This document shows positions 34,863 through 45,047 of a stretch of 64,000 nt of DNA, piece after piece (within the stretch, counting starts at the first letter, position 1; each line of letters begins with the position of its first letter). Source of the stretch: Rosa chinensis (taxonomy: Eukaryota; Streptophyta; Magnoliopsida; Rosales; Rosaceae). The DNA is taken from NCBI RefSeq assembly GCF_002994745.2, contig NC_037094.1, positions 9,758,501 to 9,822,500 on the forward strand, written 5' to 3'. The translations under genes and the position numbers were made by a program. The notes under the pieces were generated by a model. That model ran no database searches and was not told the DNA's origin. It saw only the letters and a list, made by a program, of their open reading frames with translations.

Positions 34863-36714
34863 AATTATATATCAGAGTTTTTTAATACATAAAGGTTAGA
34901 TTGGTAAAACATTTAAGTTTTGGAGAGCAAGCTCTCTTGTCTTAATAATAGTATAGATAATTTGAATAGACAAAACTTCAACACATCTAAGTTATTTAAT
35001 AAATGAAATGTGTAAATAATAATTTTTTAGTGTAAATAATTATTTTTTAAATGTTTATAACTATTTTTTTAATCAAAAACTCAAAGGGTGGTTCTATTTA
35101 GACCTCCCAATTTGTTCTTTGGACCTATCTAAATTTTTGTCAAAATTTAATCCATATTTTAACCCTATGATATAATTATAAAAAAAACTTAATATATAGA
35201 ATGAATATCATTGATACGCAAGAGTCATTATTCTAAAAACACTCTCTTCCTTCGCAATTGTTTTTAGCCAATTGATAAATATGAATCATAGAGTTTTTAT
35301 TTTTTATTTTTTTTATTCAAAAATTGTGATGCACTTCATAACTCCATAGCCATGACAAATTAAAGAGGAAAAGAAGAACGAGTAAAGAGCAGATTACATC
35401 ACTTGAGATGTGCAGGTGGTTTTAAATTATGCAAAAACCCAAAAAAATTTGTGGGTTTTTGGGTTGAGAACGTAGCGTCTAGCTTGGCCCTTCTTCTGTG
35501 CTCCAACACAATTGCACTTGTAGTTCTCAAGTAAATACTCTACTTTATATATGCTTGTATTTATCCTTTTTGACGAAACTGTCGATGACCCTTCATGCCA
35601 TGTATAGAGTTTAGACTTTAAAGTTGTTATTGTGGTCATATATTAATCCTTCCTCTCCTCTGTATGTATATAGTTCCTTACCGGACAAAGATAAAAAAAA
35701 TTGATGTTCAAAGGAACTGCACGTATCATAGTAGGAGGTATAAAAAAAAAGTAAAATACAAACAATGACAAAATAGGAAGTTTGTTGAAACAATTGGGAT
35801 AGAGGTCCAAAGAGCAAATTATAAGGTCCAACTAGAACATTGTAAGTCGAATTCACTACCTTCCACTTACAAAAGAGAGATGAAATGATACTGGGCTTTA
35901 TGACAATTAATTGTATAATCTTTTAATTAAATTTAAAATTCAAAAATTAATCTTAAACTTTTTAAAAAAAATGAAAGAAAAAAAATATATATTTTTATAA
36001 TTTTGCACTTTTTTAATTTGAAAATTCGAGAATAATGCGTATTTGCAAATAATTCGTTTGATTAAAAAAAAAAGTAAATTTTTCCAAATGCTTGAGAATA
36101 ATTTAAAAACGGAAATTTTATTTTTTATTTTCAAATTCGTTAATTTGTAAATAATTTGTGAATTAACTAACCAAGTTAAACCCTCAAAATCTCAAATCAA
36201 TGCATTCTGCTTTTTCTTTTTTCTTTTTTCTTTTTTAGAATAATCAATGCATTCTGCTAGCTAGGTGAGTGTAAAGAAGGAAAGTTGGTTCTTACAAATT
36301 ACAATGCTTCACATCAATCGATCCCCATCGCAGTACTTGATGTACGAAATGACTACGAAAACTTATCCGCTACTGTTTTATAGATCATAAGAGGTAAAAG
36401 AAGGCTTAATTTGATTCTAATGAGATTAAGACAATGCAGAAAATGACGTACAGATACCTAAAAGGCTATCAGCTGGGTGTATATATATACATACATACAC
36501 ACACTTTCCAATTACAGCCTAGATGTAATAAAAATAAGTCACCGCCTAGAGGAACCAAAGCATCCGAAATTCTTGGAGGGTGACAGAAGAACAAGGCTTA
36601 ATTCTTGAAATTTAGTATGTTTCTTTCAAGAGTGACATCTTAGCGTCCAAATTCTTGTTTTTCATGTTGTCTGTGCTTTGTAAACACCGTCAACAAGAAA
36701 AACTCGTTTTCGGC
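34863..36714. other. Upstream region of the GRAS gene
   Basis: AT-rich DNA containing the TIR element at 35086-35843 and many A/T homopolymers. Promoter-proximal sequence starts within the last few hundred bases. No other gene seen. Confidence 0.45.
35086..35843. mobile_element. TIR element related to the ends of the Pack-MULE-like element
   Basis: The left arm has GGTTCTATTTAGACCTCCCA and TTCTTTGGACCT. The right arm on the minus strand has TGTTCTAGTTGGACCTTAT and GCTCTTTGGACCT. The left arm is clearly related to the end sequences at 15784 and 24122. Non-coding interior; target duplication not found. Confidence 0.6.
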
Positions 36715-36721
36715 TATAAAA
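36715..36721 (+). promoter_or_regulatory. TATA box of the GRAS gene
   Basis: TATAAAA in GGCTATAAAAGTCG lies 99 bp upstream of the ATG at 36814, appropriate for a plant core promoter. Confidence 0.7.
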
Positions 36722-36813
36722 GTCGTTCTTGCTTGGGATTAGGGTCTTTCAGAGCGTTATTGAAGATCTTTTGTAGAAAGCAAAGTGGGAGAGAAGGATA
36801 GGTTGAGCAAGAA

Positions 36814-38403
36814 ATGGCTCGTAGCCGAAGTTTCATGACGGAGTATGAGTGCACCAATCATGAAATTAGGACTAATCGAATGAGTGGCCTTGAACTCCTT
36901 GGTCTCAATAATCATTCATCTATGGCTTGCTATTCTTATCCCTACATGTCATCACTTGAGGAGGGCAGTGCTAATGATTCTTCCTTGATCAACCCCTATT
37001 CGGATCATGAAAGCCGGGACCATAAGAAGCTGAAAAGGACTCTAAGTATTGCGGACTCAGTGTCGAGTAATAGCAGTATCAACAGCAGCATTATCAGCCG
37101 CAGCAGCAGTACTAATAGCTTGACCACCTTGCCAAGGCTTCATTTCCGGGATCATATATGGACTTACACACAAAGGTACCTTGCAGCTGAAGCTGTTGAG
37201 GAGGCGGCAGTGGCTATGATCAATGCCGAGGAAAATGGAGCTGAACAAGAAGATGGAACTGCTGATGGCATGAGGCTTGTTCAGCTGCTCATTGCTTGTG
37301 CTGAAGCTGTTGCTTGCCGCGACAAGTCACATGCATCTGCTTTACTATCCGAGCTGCGTGCCAATGCTTTGGTGTTTGGCTCTTCGTTCCAGCGCGTGGC
37401 GTCTTGCTTTGTCCAAGGCCTAGCCAGCCGGCTAGCCTTGGTTCAACCGCTCGGGGCAGTTGGTTTTGTTCCATCAAAATTGAATGCGAAAGATTATGCT
37501 CTAATGGACAAGAAGGAAGAGGCATTGCGCCTTGTTTATGAAATTTGCCCACATATTCAATTTGGTCATTTTGTGGCCAACTCATCAATATTGGAAGCCC
37601 TTGAGGGAGAGAGTTTTGTTCATGTGGTAGACCTTGGGATGACCCTTGGTCTGCCACATGGCGATCAGTGGCAAGGCCTGATCCAAAGCCTCGCTACACG
37701 CGCAGGCCAGCCACCAGTGTCGCGCCTTCGGATAACTGGTGTTGGTCTGTGCGCTGACAGATTGCTAATTATAGGAGAAGAGCTCGAGGCTTATGCTGAC
37801 AGCTTAGGAATAAATCTGGAGTTTTCTTGTGTAGAAAGCAACTTGGAAAACCTGAAGCCTGAAGACATCAAAATTTTTGAGGGTGAAGTATTAGTTGTCA
37901 ATAGCATTCTTCAGTTGCACTGTGTGGTGAAAGAAAGCAGGGGAGCTCTCAATTCAGTTCTGCAGATGATTCATGAGCTCTCACCAAAAATCCTAGTTCT
38001 TGTTGAGCAGGACTCTAGCCACAATGGACCCTTTTTTCTTGGGAGGTTTATGGAAGCATTGCATTACTACTCTGCAATATTTGACTCACTAGATGCAATG
38101 CTTCCCAAATACGACACAAGGCGTGCCAAGATGGAGCAATTCTACTTTGCTGAGGAGATCAAGAACATCATCAGCTGTGAGGGACCAGCACGAGTGGAGA
38201 GGCATGAGAGGGTTGATCAGTGGCGCAGGAGGATGAGCCGTGCCGGGTTTCAGGGTGCACCGATTAAGATGATGGCTCAAGCAAAGCAGTGGCTAGGGAA
38301 GAACAAGGTTTGTGAGGGCTACACTGTTGTGGAAGAAAAGGGTTGCTTGGTTCTTGGTTGGAAATCAAGGCCTATTGTTGCTGCTTCTTGCTGGAAATGC
38401 TAA
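36814..38403 (+). CDS. RAD1: GRAS-domain transcriptional regulator, RAD1-like, intact single exon
   Basis: A 529-residue protein. The variable N-terminus (1-150) has a Ser/Asn-rich tract (about 82-105). The GRAS domain then follows: leucine-rich stretch LVQLLIACAEAVACRDKSHA, the VHIID core as VHVVDLGMTLGLPHGDQW (about 269 onward), a second leucine-rich region, the PFYRE region around FLGRFMEALHYYSAIFDSLD and PKYDTRRAKMEQFYFAEEI, and the SAW motif from QWRRRMSRAGFQ (about 470) to the terminal SCWKC. The VVDLGMTLGLPHG variant and the C-terminus resemble RAD1 (REQUIRED FOR ARBUSCULE DEVELOPMENT 1), a nuclear regulator of arbuscule formation that interacts with RAM1 in legumes. No introns, as usual for GRAS genes. 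All motifs are uninterrupted. GRAS family is certain; the RAD1 orthology is likely but was judged from memory. Confidence 0.93.
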   Translation: MARSRSFMTEYECTNHEIRTNRMSGLELLGLNNHSSMACYSYPYMSSLEEGSANDSSLINPYSDHESRDHKKLKRTLSIADSVSSNSSINSSIISRSSSTNSLTTLPRLHFRDHIWTYTQRYLAAEAVEEAAVAMINAEENGAEQEDGTADGMRLVQLLIACAEAVACRDKSHASALLSELRANALVFGSSFQRVASCFVQGLASRLALVQPLGAVGFVPSKLNAKDYALMDKKEEALRLVYEICPHIQFGHFVANSSILEALEGESFVHVVDLGMTLGLPHGDQWQGLIQSLATRAGQPPVSRLRITGVGLCADRLLIIGEELEAYADSLGINLEFSCVESNLENLKPEDIKIFEGEVLVVNSILQLHCVVKESRGALNSVLQMIHELSPKILVLVEQDSSHNGPFFLGRFMEALHYYSAIFDSLDAMLPKYDTRRAKMEQFYFAEEIKNIISCEGPARVERHERVDQWRRRMSRAGFQGAPIKMMAQAKQWLGKNKVCEGYTVVEEKGCLVLGWKSRPIVAASCWKC

Positions 38404-40025
38404 TTGAATTTAAACCTTTCGCTTCCGAAATCTCCCAAGTAACGGTTCAAATATAAAGCAAAAATACCAAAAAGAAGGGAAGATTTCCCCTACTCACATT
38501 TCAGCATTTGTTCCAATAAATCCAGGATTCTTGGAGTGCAGACTGGGTGACTTTGTTTTCTGGGTCATACGGGCTGCAAAGAATAAGTGAGTTTGAGTTT
38601 CAATTTGAGCTGTTTGGGTGATTAAACAGTTGGAATAAAGAGGAAGCCTTGGTGGTGTGGCGTGCATATAATAGGCTGATTTGTATATTTTGTTTTTGCA
38701 CATAAGCTAAACTTAATTATTTTTTGGTACAAAGGAGGATTGACTTGGTGAATATGAACACAAGTGATCTCTCCCACTGGAACTACAAGGCTCATAGACT
38801 GAATTCAATTGTACATATTGACATTCATTGGATTTTTTTTTTTTGAAGTTTCTACCTTGTCTATCTGAAGCCCAGCTTCAATTGTTATATGCTTCAGAAC
38901 AATCTCCATGCTTTAGATTTCAATGCAAATAGAGAGGAAATGCTTTAGAATCTACATCATTATCATATCTTTTCCACATCAGATTAGACTTGCCCTACTT
39001 CATATGACACAGTAAGATTCTATAACATCACTCACCCAGAAATTATACCGAAAGTATACGAAGAGGAAGTGAACTATGCGGAAGAACAAAATGGGAGGCA
39101 GTTTTGATTTTGTTAAGCTAAGCCAAAATTGGAGTTGAAATGACAATATTTGACGTGAATAACAAAAGTTAACAACTTTTCCTTTTCTTTTTGTAAATGG
39201 TAGGAAGTTGTAAAGTGTTTATAAGAAGTTTATTTTTTAGAACATCTAACTTTAGTGGTTAACAGTATTTATCTTTATATCGAAAAATGAAACTCGATTA
39301 TTCTTTCCAAAATCAAAACTGATCTCAAAGTGTTGAACTTTGGTCTTTGATTATAATATTCAAATTGACAATCACAGCTCAGTCCTGTAAGATACAACTT
39401 ATGAAGGTTCTACTTTCTGTTTCTCTTTAGCCAGCAAGCTTCAATTGGTCTATGACAATCACCTTGCTTAAGTTTCCAGTGCAAGTAGAGAGGAAAATGC
39501 TTTACAATCAATTTCATCTCCACATCTTTTCCACTGTCAAATTACACTTGCCATGCTACACAAAACAGAGTTAGAGTCTGTAACATCATCCACCCATAAA
39601 TCACACCCAAAGTTTACTAAGAGGAAGTAAACTATGTGGAAGAACAATCCATTTTTGTATATGTTAAGAAGCTAAGCCAAAATTGGAGTTGCAATGGCAT
39701 ACTTGGCACGGATAACAAAAGCTCTAAACCATGTTTTTCCTTAAAAATATTTAGAATTTTACAAGCTTCTGAAGTGTTTATCATATGCTTATGAGAGTAT
39801 GTAGCTCTAGTGGTTAAGAGCATTTATCTTTATTCTGGTGAATGAAATTCGATGCCCTCTCTAACTACTGCTTGAATCTGTATTTGAATCTATTACATAA
39901 ATTGTGGCATTATTCGATGGGTATATTCACAGCAAAAATTCCTTTCTACAGAATTTTTTTTTTTTTCACAAAATAAAATAAAATAGAAGCAAAACAAAAT
40001 GCATTATATATTTAAGGAATAGTTT

Positions 40026-40030
<5 letters not shown>
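38404..40030. other. Spacer with a diverged 550-bp tandem duplication
   Basis: About 38870-39300 and 39415-39860 are diverged direct copies, about 553 bp apart. Shared landmarks are AGCTTCAATTG, AGAGAGGAAA, TCTTTTCCAC, AAGAGGAAGT and AGCTAAGCCAAAATTGGAGT. No coding content recognised. The first part includes the 3' flank of the GRAS gene. Confidence 0.75.

Positions 40031-40059
<29 letters not shown>
40031..40059. repeat. GA microsatellite in the NDP kinase leader
   Basis: (GA)14 or so ends two bases before the ATG at 40061, so it forms the end of the 5' leader. GA-rich leaders are common in plant genes; the length is likely variable. Confidence 0.9.
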
Positions 40060-40060
<1 letters not shown>

Positions 40061-40063
<3 letters not shown>

Positions 40064-42252
40064 AAGACCGTGGCAGTGTTTGGCGGAGCAAGTCCGAGTT
40101 TTTCCTCATCCCTTCAACGCAGTTCTTCATCAGCCCAGAAAACAAGTCCCTCCTGCTTATCCTACGCCCACCCCAACTGTAACCTGCGCACCACTCACCA
40201 CAAGCTAGCAGCATTCCCTTCAAAGTCCCATCTTTTTTCCTATTTCCAACCTCGTCCTCATGCTAAAACCCCCGCCAAACCTCGCATCTTCCTCCCACAC
40301 TTGGTTGCTTCCCTGGTTTGTTTCTACCCTTCTTATCTTTTTCATCGGAAGCTCCTTGATTTTGGTTTAGTTTAATAGAGACCCAGGTCAAATTTATTGA
40401 CATTTTTTAATGGGTGTTTGTGATTTCAGGAACAGGTTGAGGAGACATACATTATGGTGAAACCTGATGGTGTTCAACGTGGCCTTGTAAGCCCTTCTCT
40501 GTTTTAATGTGTTCACTTTTGACAATTCTGTGTCGTGTTTGTGGAAATGTATATTGGGGAATTGGAAAGACTGAAGCTTTGAATTTGATTGACACTAATT
40601 AGTGGACTGGGATTTAGAAAGACTTGAATTCTGTTAAAGCAGTGAAGTTTTGTATTAGTATCCTTACTTGGTTTTTCTGTATGGATTGAATTGGTTTAGG
40701 TTGGAGAAATAATCTCAAGGTTTGAAAAGAAGGGATTTAAACTGACAGGCTTGAAGCTCTTCCAGTGCCCCAGAGATTTGGCAGAGGTATATCATTTTCA
40801 GAATTCTAGTAATTATGTGTGTTTTACGCTATTTCAGTCACGTATCATACTGAACATATTTTTGCTTTTTAAACCCAAGCAGAGAAGAGTTCAGTTTAAA
40901 AGATAAAAGCTTTTATTGTGTTGTGGAGATGCCTTAATGGCTTATGAGATTCAATGGTTCATTTAGTCTGGGTTATGTGTTTAATCTCTTGACACATTTA
41001 ACTTTATAATTTCATTTAGTGTCAGGAATTTGATACAATGTGACTTTGTGAATTCTGACTCTTTCTGCACCTTTTGTTGTTTACAGGAGCATTATAAGGA
41101 TCTCAAGTCAAAGTCCTTCTTCCCTAAGTTGATAGAGTACATTTTATCTGGCCCAGTTGTGTGCATGGTATGATTCACTCTCCTGTTTTTGTGTTTCATG
41201 GAAATTAATGATAATAAAGTACATATTAGATGTCACTGATCATGATGTTATGCTCCTAAGGCATGGGAGGGTGTTGGCGTTGTTGCATCAGCACGCAAGT
41301 TGATAGGGTCTACAGACCCTCTTCAAGCTGAACCAGGAACTATAAGAGGAGATCTTGCTGTTCAAACAGGAAGGTTGGGCCCTTTACCCTATGAGATTTA
41401 ACCAATGATTTGTGCATTATGATTTTGTTTCACTTGATGGCATTTGAGTTCTAATGAGACACTGTTATATGAAATGAAATACAATTTGCAGGAATGTGGT
41501 TCATGGGAGTGACAGCCCTGAAAATGGCAAGCGTGAAATAGGTAAGCATGCAATTTTGGTATCACTTATTCAGAACAGCTTTTTTTTTCTTTTGGCTTAT
41601 ACTGCCTTGCTACTCATCCTCTCATGAGAGGGGGAAAGAGAATTTTGTCTTGGTGTCCAAGTTTCAAACATGGCGCCCTTTCATGGCTGAAATGCATCTA
41701 TATTTTGTACTTATCTTTACACGAAGCTGAACACTAAAGTTCATGTAGTTAGTGATGATTTGCTAGGTTTCACTTATGTGACTAGGCAAATCATGAGAAC
41801 TATTGTTTATATGTGTTATTGGGTTTGAATGAGTTACTTTATTGAAGGTTCAGTTGTTTGAGATCAAGATGCAGGAACTTCTAGTTCACTGCTAGGTCTG
41901 AAATAATTTGGTGCAGTGACAAAATAGATATGATGTGGTTCTCAAGTTTTAGTTGTGGAATTTTACTCGAGAAACAGTGGAGCAACAGTTCCTGACATGA
42001 AAATAATAGCCCTGAGGTGTTTTACACAAGAAAATTACTTGTATTTTTCAACCTTCTACGATTTTGTTATGATGGTGTTTTTTAGTAATGTTTACATATA
42101 TATAGATGCATCTCTTTATTGATCAACTCTGCTCCTCTCTAACTCTCCCACTTACATGTCTCATGAATTGTTTGCATTCTGCAGCTCTCTGGTTTAAAGA
42201 AGGTGAAGTATGTCAGTGGACATCAGCTCAAGCACCATGGTTGAGAGAGTGA
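40061..42252 (+). CDS. NDPK2: Nucleoside diphosphate kinase, plastid type (NDPK2), 7 exons, intact
   Basis: Transfers the gamma-phosphate from NTPs to NDPs through a phospho-histidine. Exons: 40061-40315, 40430-40486, 40700-40786, 41087-41167, 41261-41373, 41492-41541 and 42185-42252, in total 711 nt or 236 residues. Residues 1-85 are Ser-rich and basic with few acidic residues, as in a chloroplast transit peptide, and are encoded by exon 1 alone. The kinase domain starts with [16 protein letters not shown] (Lys96), then [56 protein letters not shown] and the active site [16 protein letters not shown] with catalytic His202. It ends [11 protein letters not shown]. All splice sites are GT-AG and no defect is visible. 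Arabidopsis NDPK2 is a plastid enzyme linked to phytochrome and oxidative-stress signalling. The isoform call rests on the transit peptide and C-terminus. Confidence 0.95.
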
Positions 42253-42906
42253 TTTTTCACTGAATGCTCAATTCTAGCTAGGGATGCAATTTTGAAAAAG
42301 TTTTTTGAGCACCTGTATCTTCATGCCGTTTATATATGTAATCTTAGATGGTTCAATAGCCCCTCATGAATAATCATATTAAATATGTGATTTTTAACAA
42401 GCCTCCCAATAAATGTTTGTTTCTTGTATCAATTCTTGATTAATGAGAATGACTCATATTTGAACAGATTTCTCCAGTGGATTTACCAATTCTACACCTC
42501 ATTGATATAAATGACAATGGTGAAGTGGTCTCATTGAAGAAATTACTTTGACTTACCTTACGCTTCATGCTGTATAGGGCAAAATTCTATGCTTCATGTT
42601 GTATAGGGCAAGGAATTAGCTCGACAAACTAAATGAGAGCATTGAACTGAAATTGCTTATGAATTACAACATGATATACTGCCCAAGACAAATGAAATAA
42701 TGGCTGGCATGTTAGCCCATACATTATGCATTCCCTCATAACTGGGGACCTGCGGTTATGATATTACAACAGAAATTGCTCCAACTATGATACACAATCA
42801 TCTTGTTTTTGTTTGTAATTTTTCCAATGAACATAAAAGACACGATTAATCCCAAGTGGGCACAAATGCACAACCTTGTTTAGACATCTCCATGTGATAA
42901 ACTTAA
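42253..42906. other. Convergent intergenic region
   Basis: The 3' ends of the NDP kinase gene (plus) and the small gene at 42907-44130 (minus) face each other here. A short tandem repeat of TATGCTTCATGTTGTATAGGGC-type sequence lies near 42568-42610. Otherwise only probable 3' untranslated sequence. Confidence 0.5.
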
Positions 42907-44130
42907 TTAGAGCATATGTATCTCGGTGGCAGGTAAAGAGCTGATGCATTCCTGTTCCGACTGTTGTTCTGTGTTGTTAAGAGATCGAGAACCACTAGAA
43001 CTGGGAGAAATACCAACGCTATCAATTGTCATTGCCTCCCCCGAGGACGAGCTGATTGCATCGTGAGCTCTCCTAAATTTAGAAAAGAGGTAGAGAACAG
43101 AAACCTCTGTACTCCTTGGCTGCTTTGAGGTGCCCCCAGAATTACAATCACTCGAACTTATTGAACTTGTTTCTGAAGAACAATCTGTATCTAATGTGGC
43201 AACCTCCTCCTGTGGGGAGCTGGCAACCAAATCAGGAGAGCTTGAAGTTCCCGAAGAAACACAGTTCACCTCTATGTTCATTGGCTCTGAGTCAGGAGAA
43301 CTTGAATTAGAACCGGCATCCATCTCCCCTACCTCATTAGAGCACGGACTTAGATTACGTTTTGAACCCAATTTAAGCTTCATCAGTGTAGCCTCTACAT
43401 CACAGAAAAAGAGAAGTTAACGACAGCGATTCTGTTACTGAACTAGTAACTCCAAGTAACATTCTACACCACAAACGTCCCTTTTACCAATTGCCAAGGT
43501 ACATATACAGCATAGTGAACAACTGGAAACAGTTTCAATACAACTGTTTTTACGTGTAAGGAAGCATGCTAGTCACATACACAGAAGAACGGGAAACAGT
43601 CTCAATTGCACTGTTTCCAAGTCCAAGCAAGCATTTTCAATCATTCATTGTACACAGATGTGAACTCACTACATACTTCACCGCTGCACATCAACGGCTT
43701 TTTCAGCGATTTACACTAGACTACAGTTCTTCTCCTGTATAAAGATCTATGGAACTTGCAGGGGTGAAATATGCGGTGGGGTAGAACAATTCTAGTTTAA
43801 ATTCCTCTTATAATCAAGCGTTTTTAGGAGATGCCCAATTGTGCTCATTGAGACAAACTATCAAACAGGTGGTGGGCGGGCAAAACTAATGGCGCCCCAG
43901 TAACAATCTCAAGGAAAGCTACTTAAAACGCTCAAGGCGTTCGAGATCAACATTATTGAGTAAAATTCAGACACACCCACAACAGAAAATGAAAGCGTGA
44001 TAGAGAAAATGAGAAAAGAGCAGGGTCGTCTGTTACCGTAGATGGAGAGAGTATCGTCCTTGAAAATCTTGGAAGGCGGCCTCTCCAAGCTGTCGGCCGG
44101 AGAGGACGAGGCTCTTACTCTCCCAAACAT
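42907..44130 (-). CDS. Small Ser-rich plant protein of unknown function, 2 exons, complete
   Basis: Exons 44037-44130 and 42907-43394 (intron 43395-44036) give 193 residues. The start is the ATG at 44130, within MFGRVRASSSPADSLERPPS; upstream frame has no ATG. The conserved block KIFKDDTLSIYEATLMKLKL spans the splice junction, followed by GSKRNLSP, a long Ser/Asp/Glu-rich low-complexity region, and a second conserved block EVSVLYLFSKFRRAHDAISS near residue 140. I remember similarly organised plant proteins annotated only as hypothetical. There is no known domain, signal peptide or membrane helix. The leader contains a CT/GA tract (about 44156-44178) and an ATAG tetranucleotide run (about 44197-44212). 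Confidence 0.85.
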
Positions 44131-45047
44131 AGCCGCCGCTGCCGAATCTGATTCTCCTCTCTCTCTCTCTCTCTCGCTCGCTGTGACGGGAGACAAATAG
44201 ATAGATAGATAGATCTGAATATCACTGAATCCTCAATTTGAGGAAAGATTGGCGCGCCAAAGACTCGAACTGAGGGCGGGAAGTGTGCTTGGGACTCTTT
44301 CAGTTTGGGCTGGGCCGCTGGGCCATTTCATCAGCCCAATCGTAGGCTTCACTAGTTCACATTTTTGCAATTGCCGACGAATTTAACATATTTCTCTTTT
44401 TGAAAAGCCAGTGTAGCTAAGAGGCTGATAGAATATAGATATGGACCGATGAACTATTTGTAGCCAAAGGTCATGTGTAAATTCTATTTGTTATCTACAC
44501 TTTGCATCTAATGCATAGACTCTTAAGGACGACATGTTGTTGCATAATAACTCAAAAAAATAAAAATAAAATAGAAAAATGGTTTTCTATACGATTAATG
44601 GATGGTTTTTGGACATCAAATGAGATCCCCTTGTATTTAAGCTTCTTCAAGAAATAAGAGTGACCAAAGACCGTTCCACTGATTCTCAAAATAAAACATT
44701 TCAAATAATGCAACAGAGACATTTCTTCTCCCTCTCTCTTTTACCTCTTAAAACAACACTGCAAAGCCATTGAAGAGCTTGTGCCTTGTGCCGAAAAATA
44801 ATGTTTACAGAATTTACGCACTGGTTGATTTGAATTTTCAATCATCCTGGATAGTTTCAAGTTTCAACCAGATATTAGAAAAATCCGAACACTATATTAG
44901 CCAGCAAGCTACCTCTTCTCACAACACAATCAGTTTCTCCAGAGTAACCTTAATAAACCACCTCTACGACTTCTACCCTTGATATCTTTACCTGGTAGTT
45001 CGGATGGTCAAGAAAGAAGACATTAGCTCGAGGGCAGTATTCAAACA
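44131..45047. other. Promoter side of the small Ser-rich gene and 3' flank of the ABC1 kinase gene
   Basis: The first about 150 bp are G/C-richer leader and promoter sequence. The remainder is AT-rich, including the probable 3' untranslated region of the kinase gene. The open frame at 44770-44982 is not supported as coding. Confidence 0.45.

Noticed and set aside
37289..37657. Minus-strand open frame of 122 codons inside the GRAS gene
   Set aside because: Shadow of the strongly coding plus strand.
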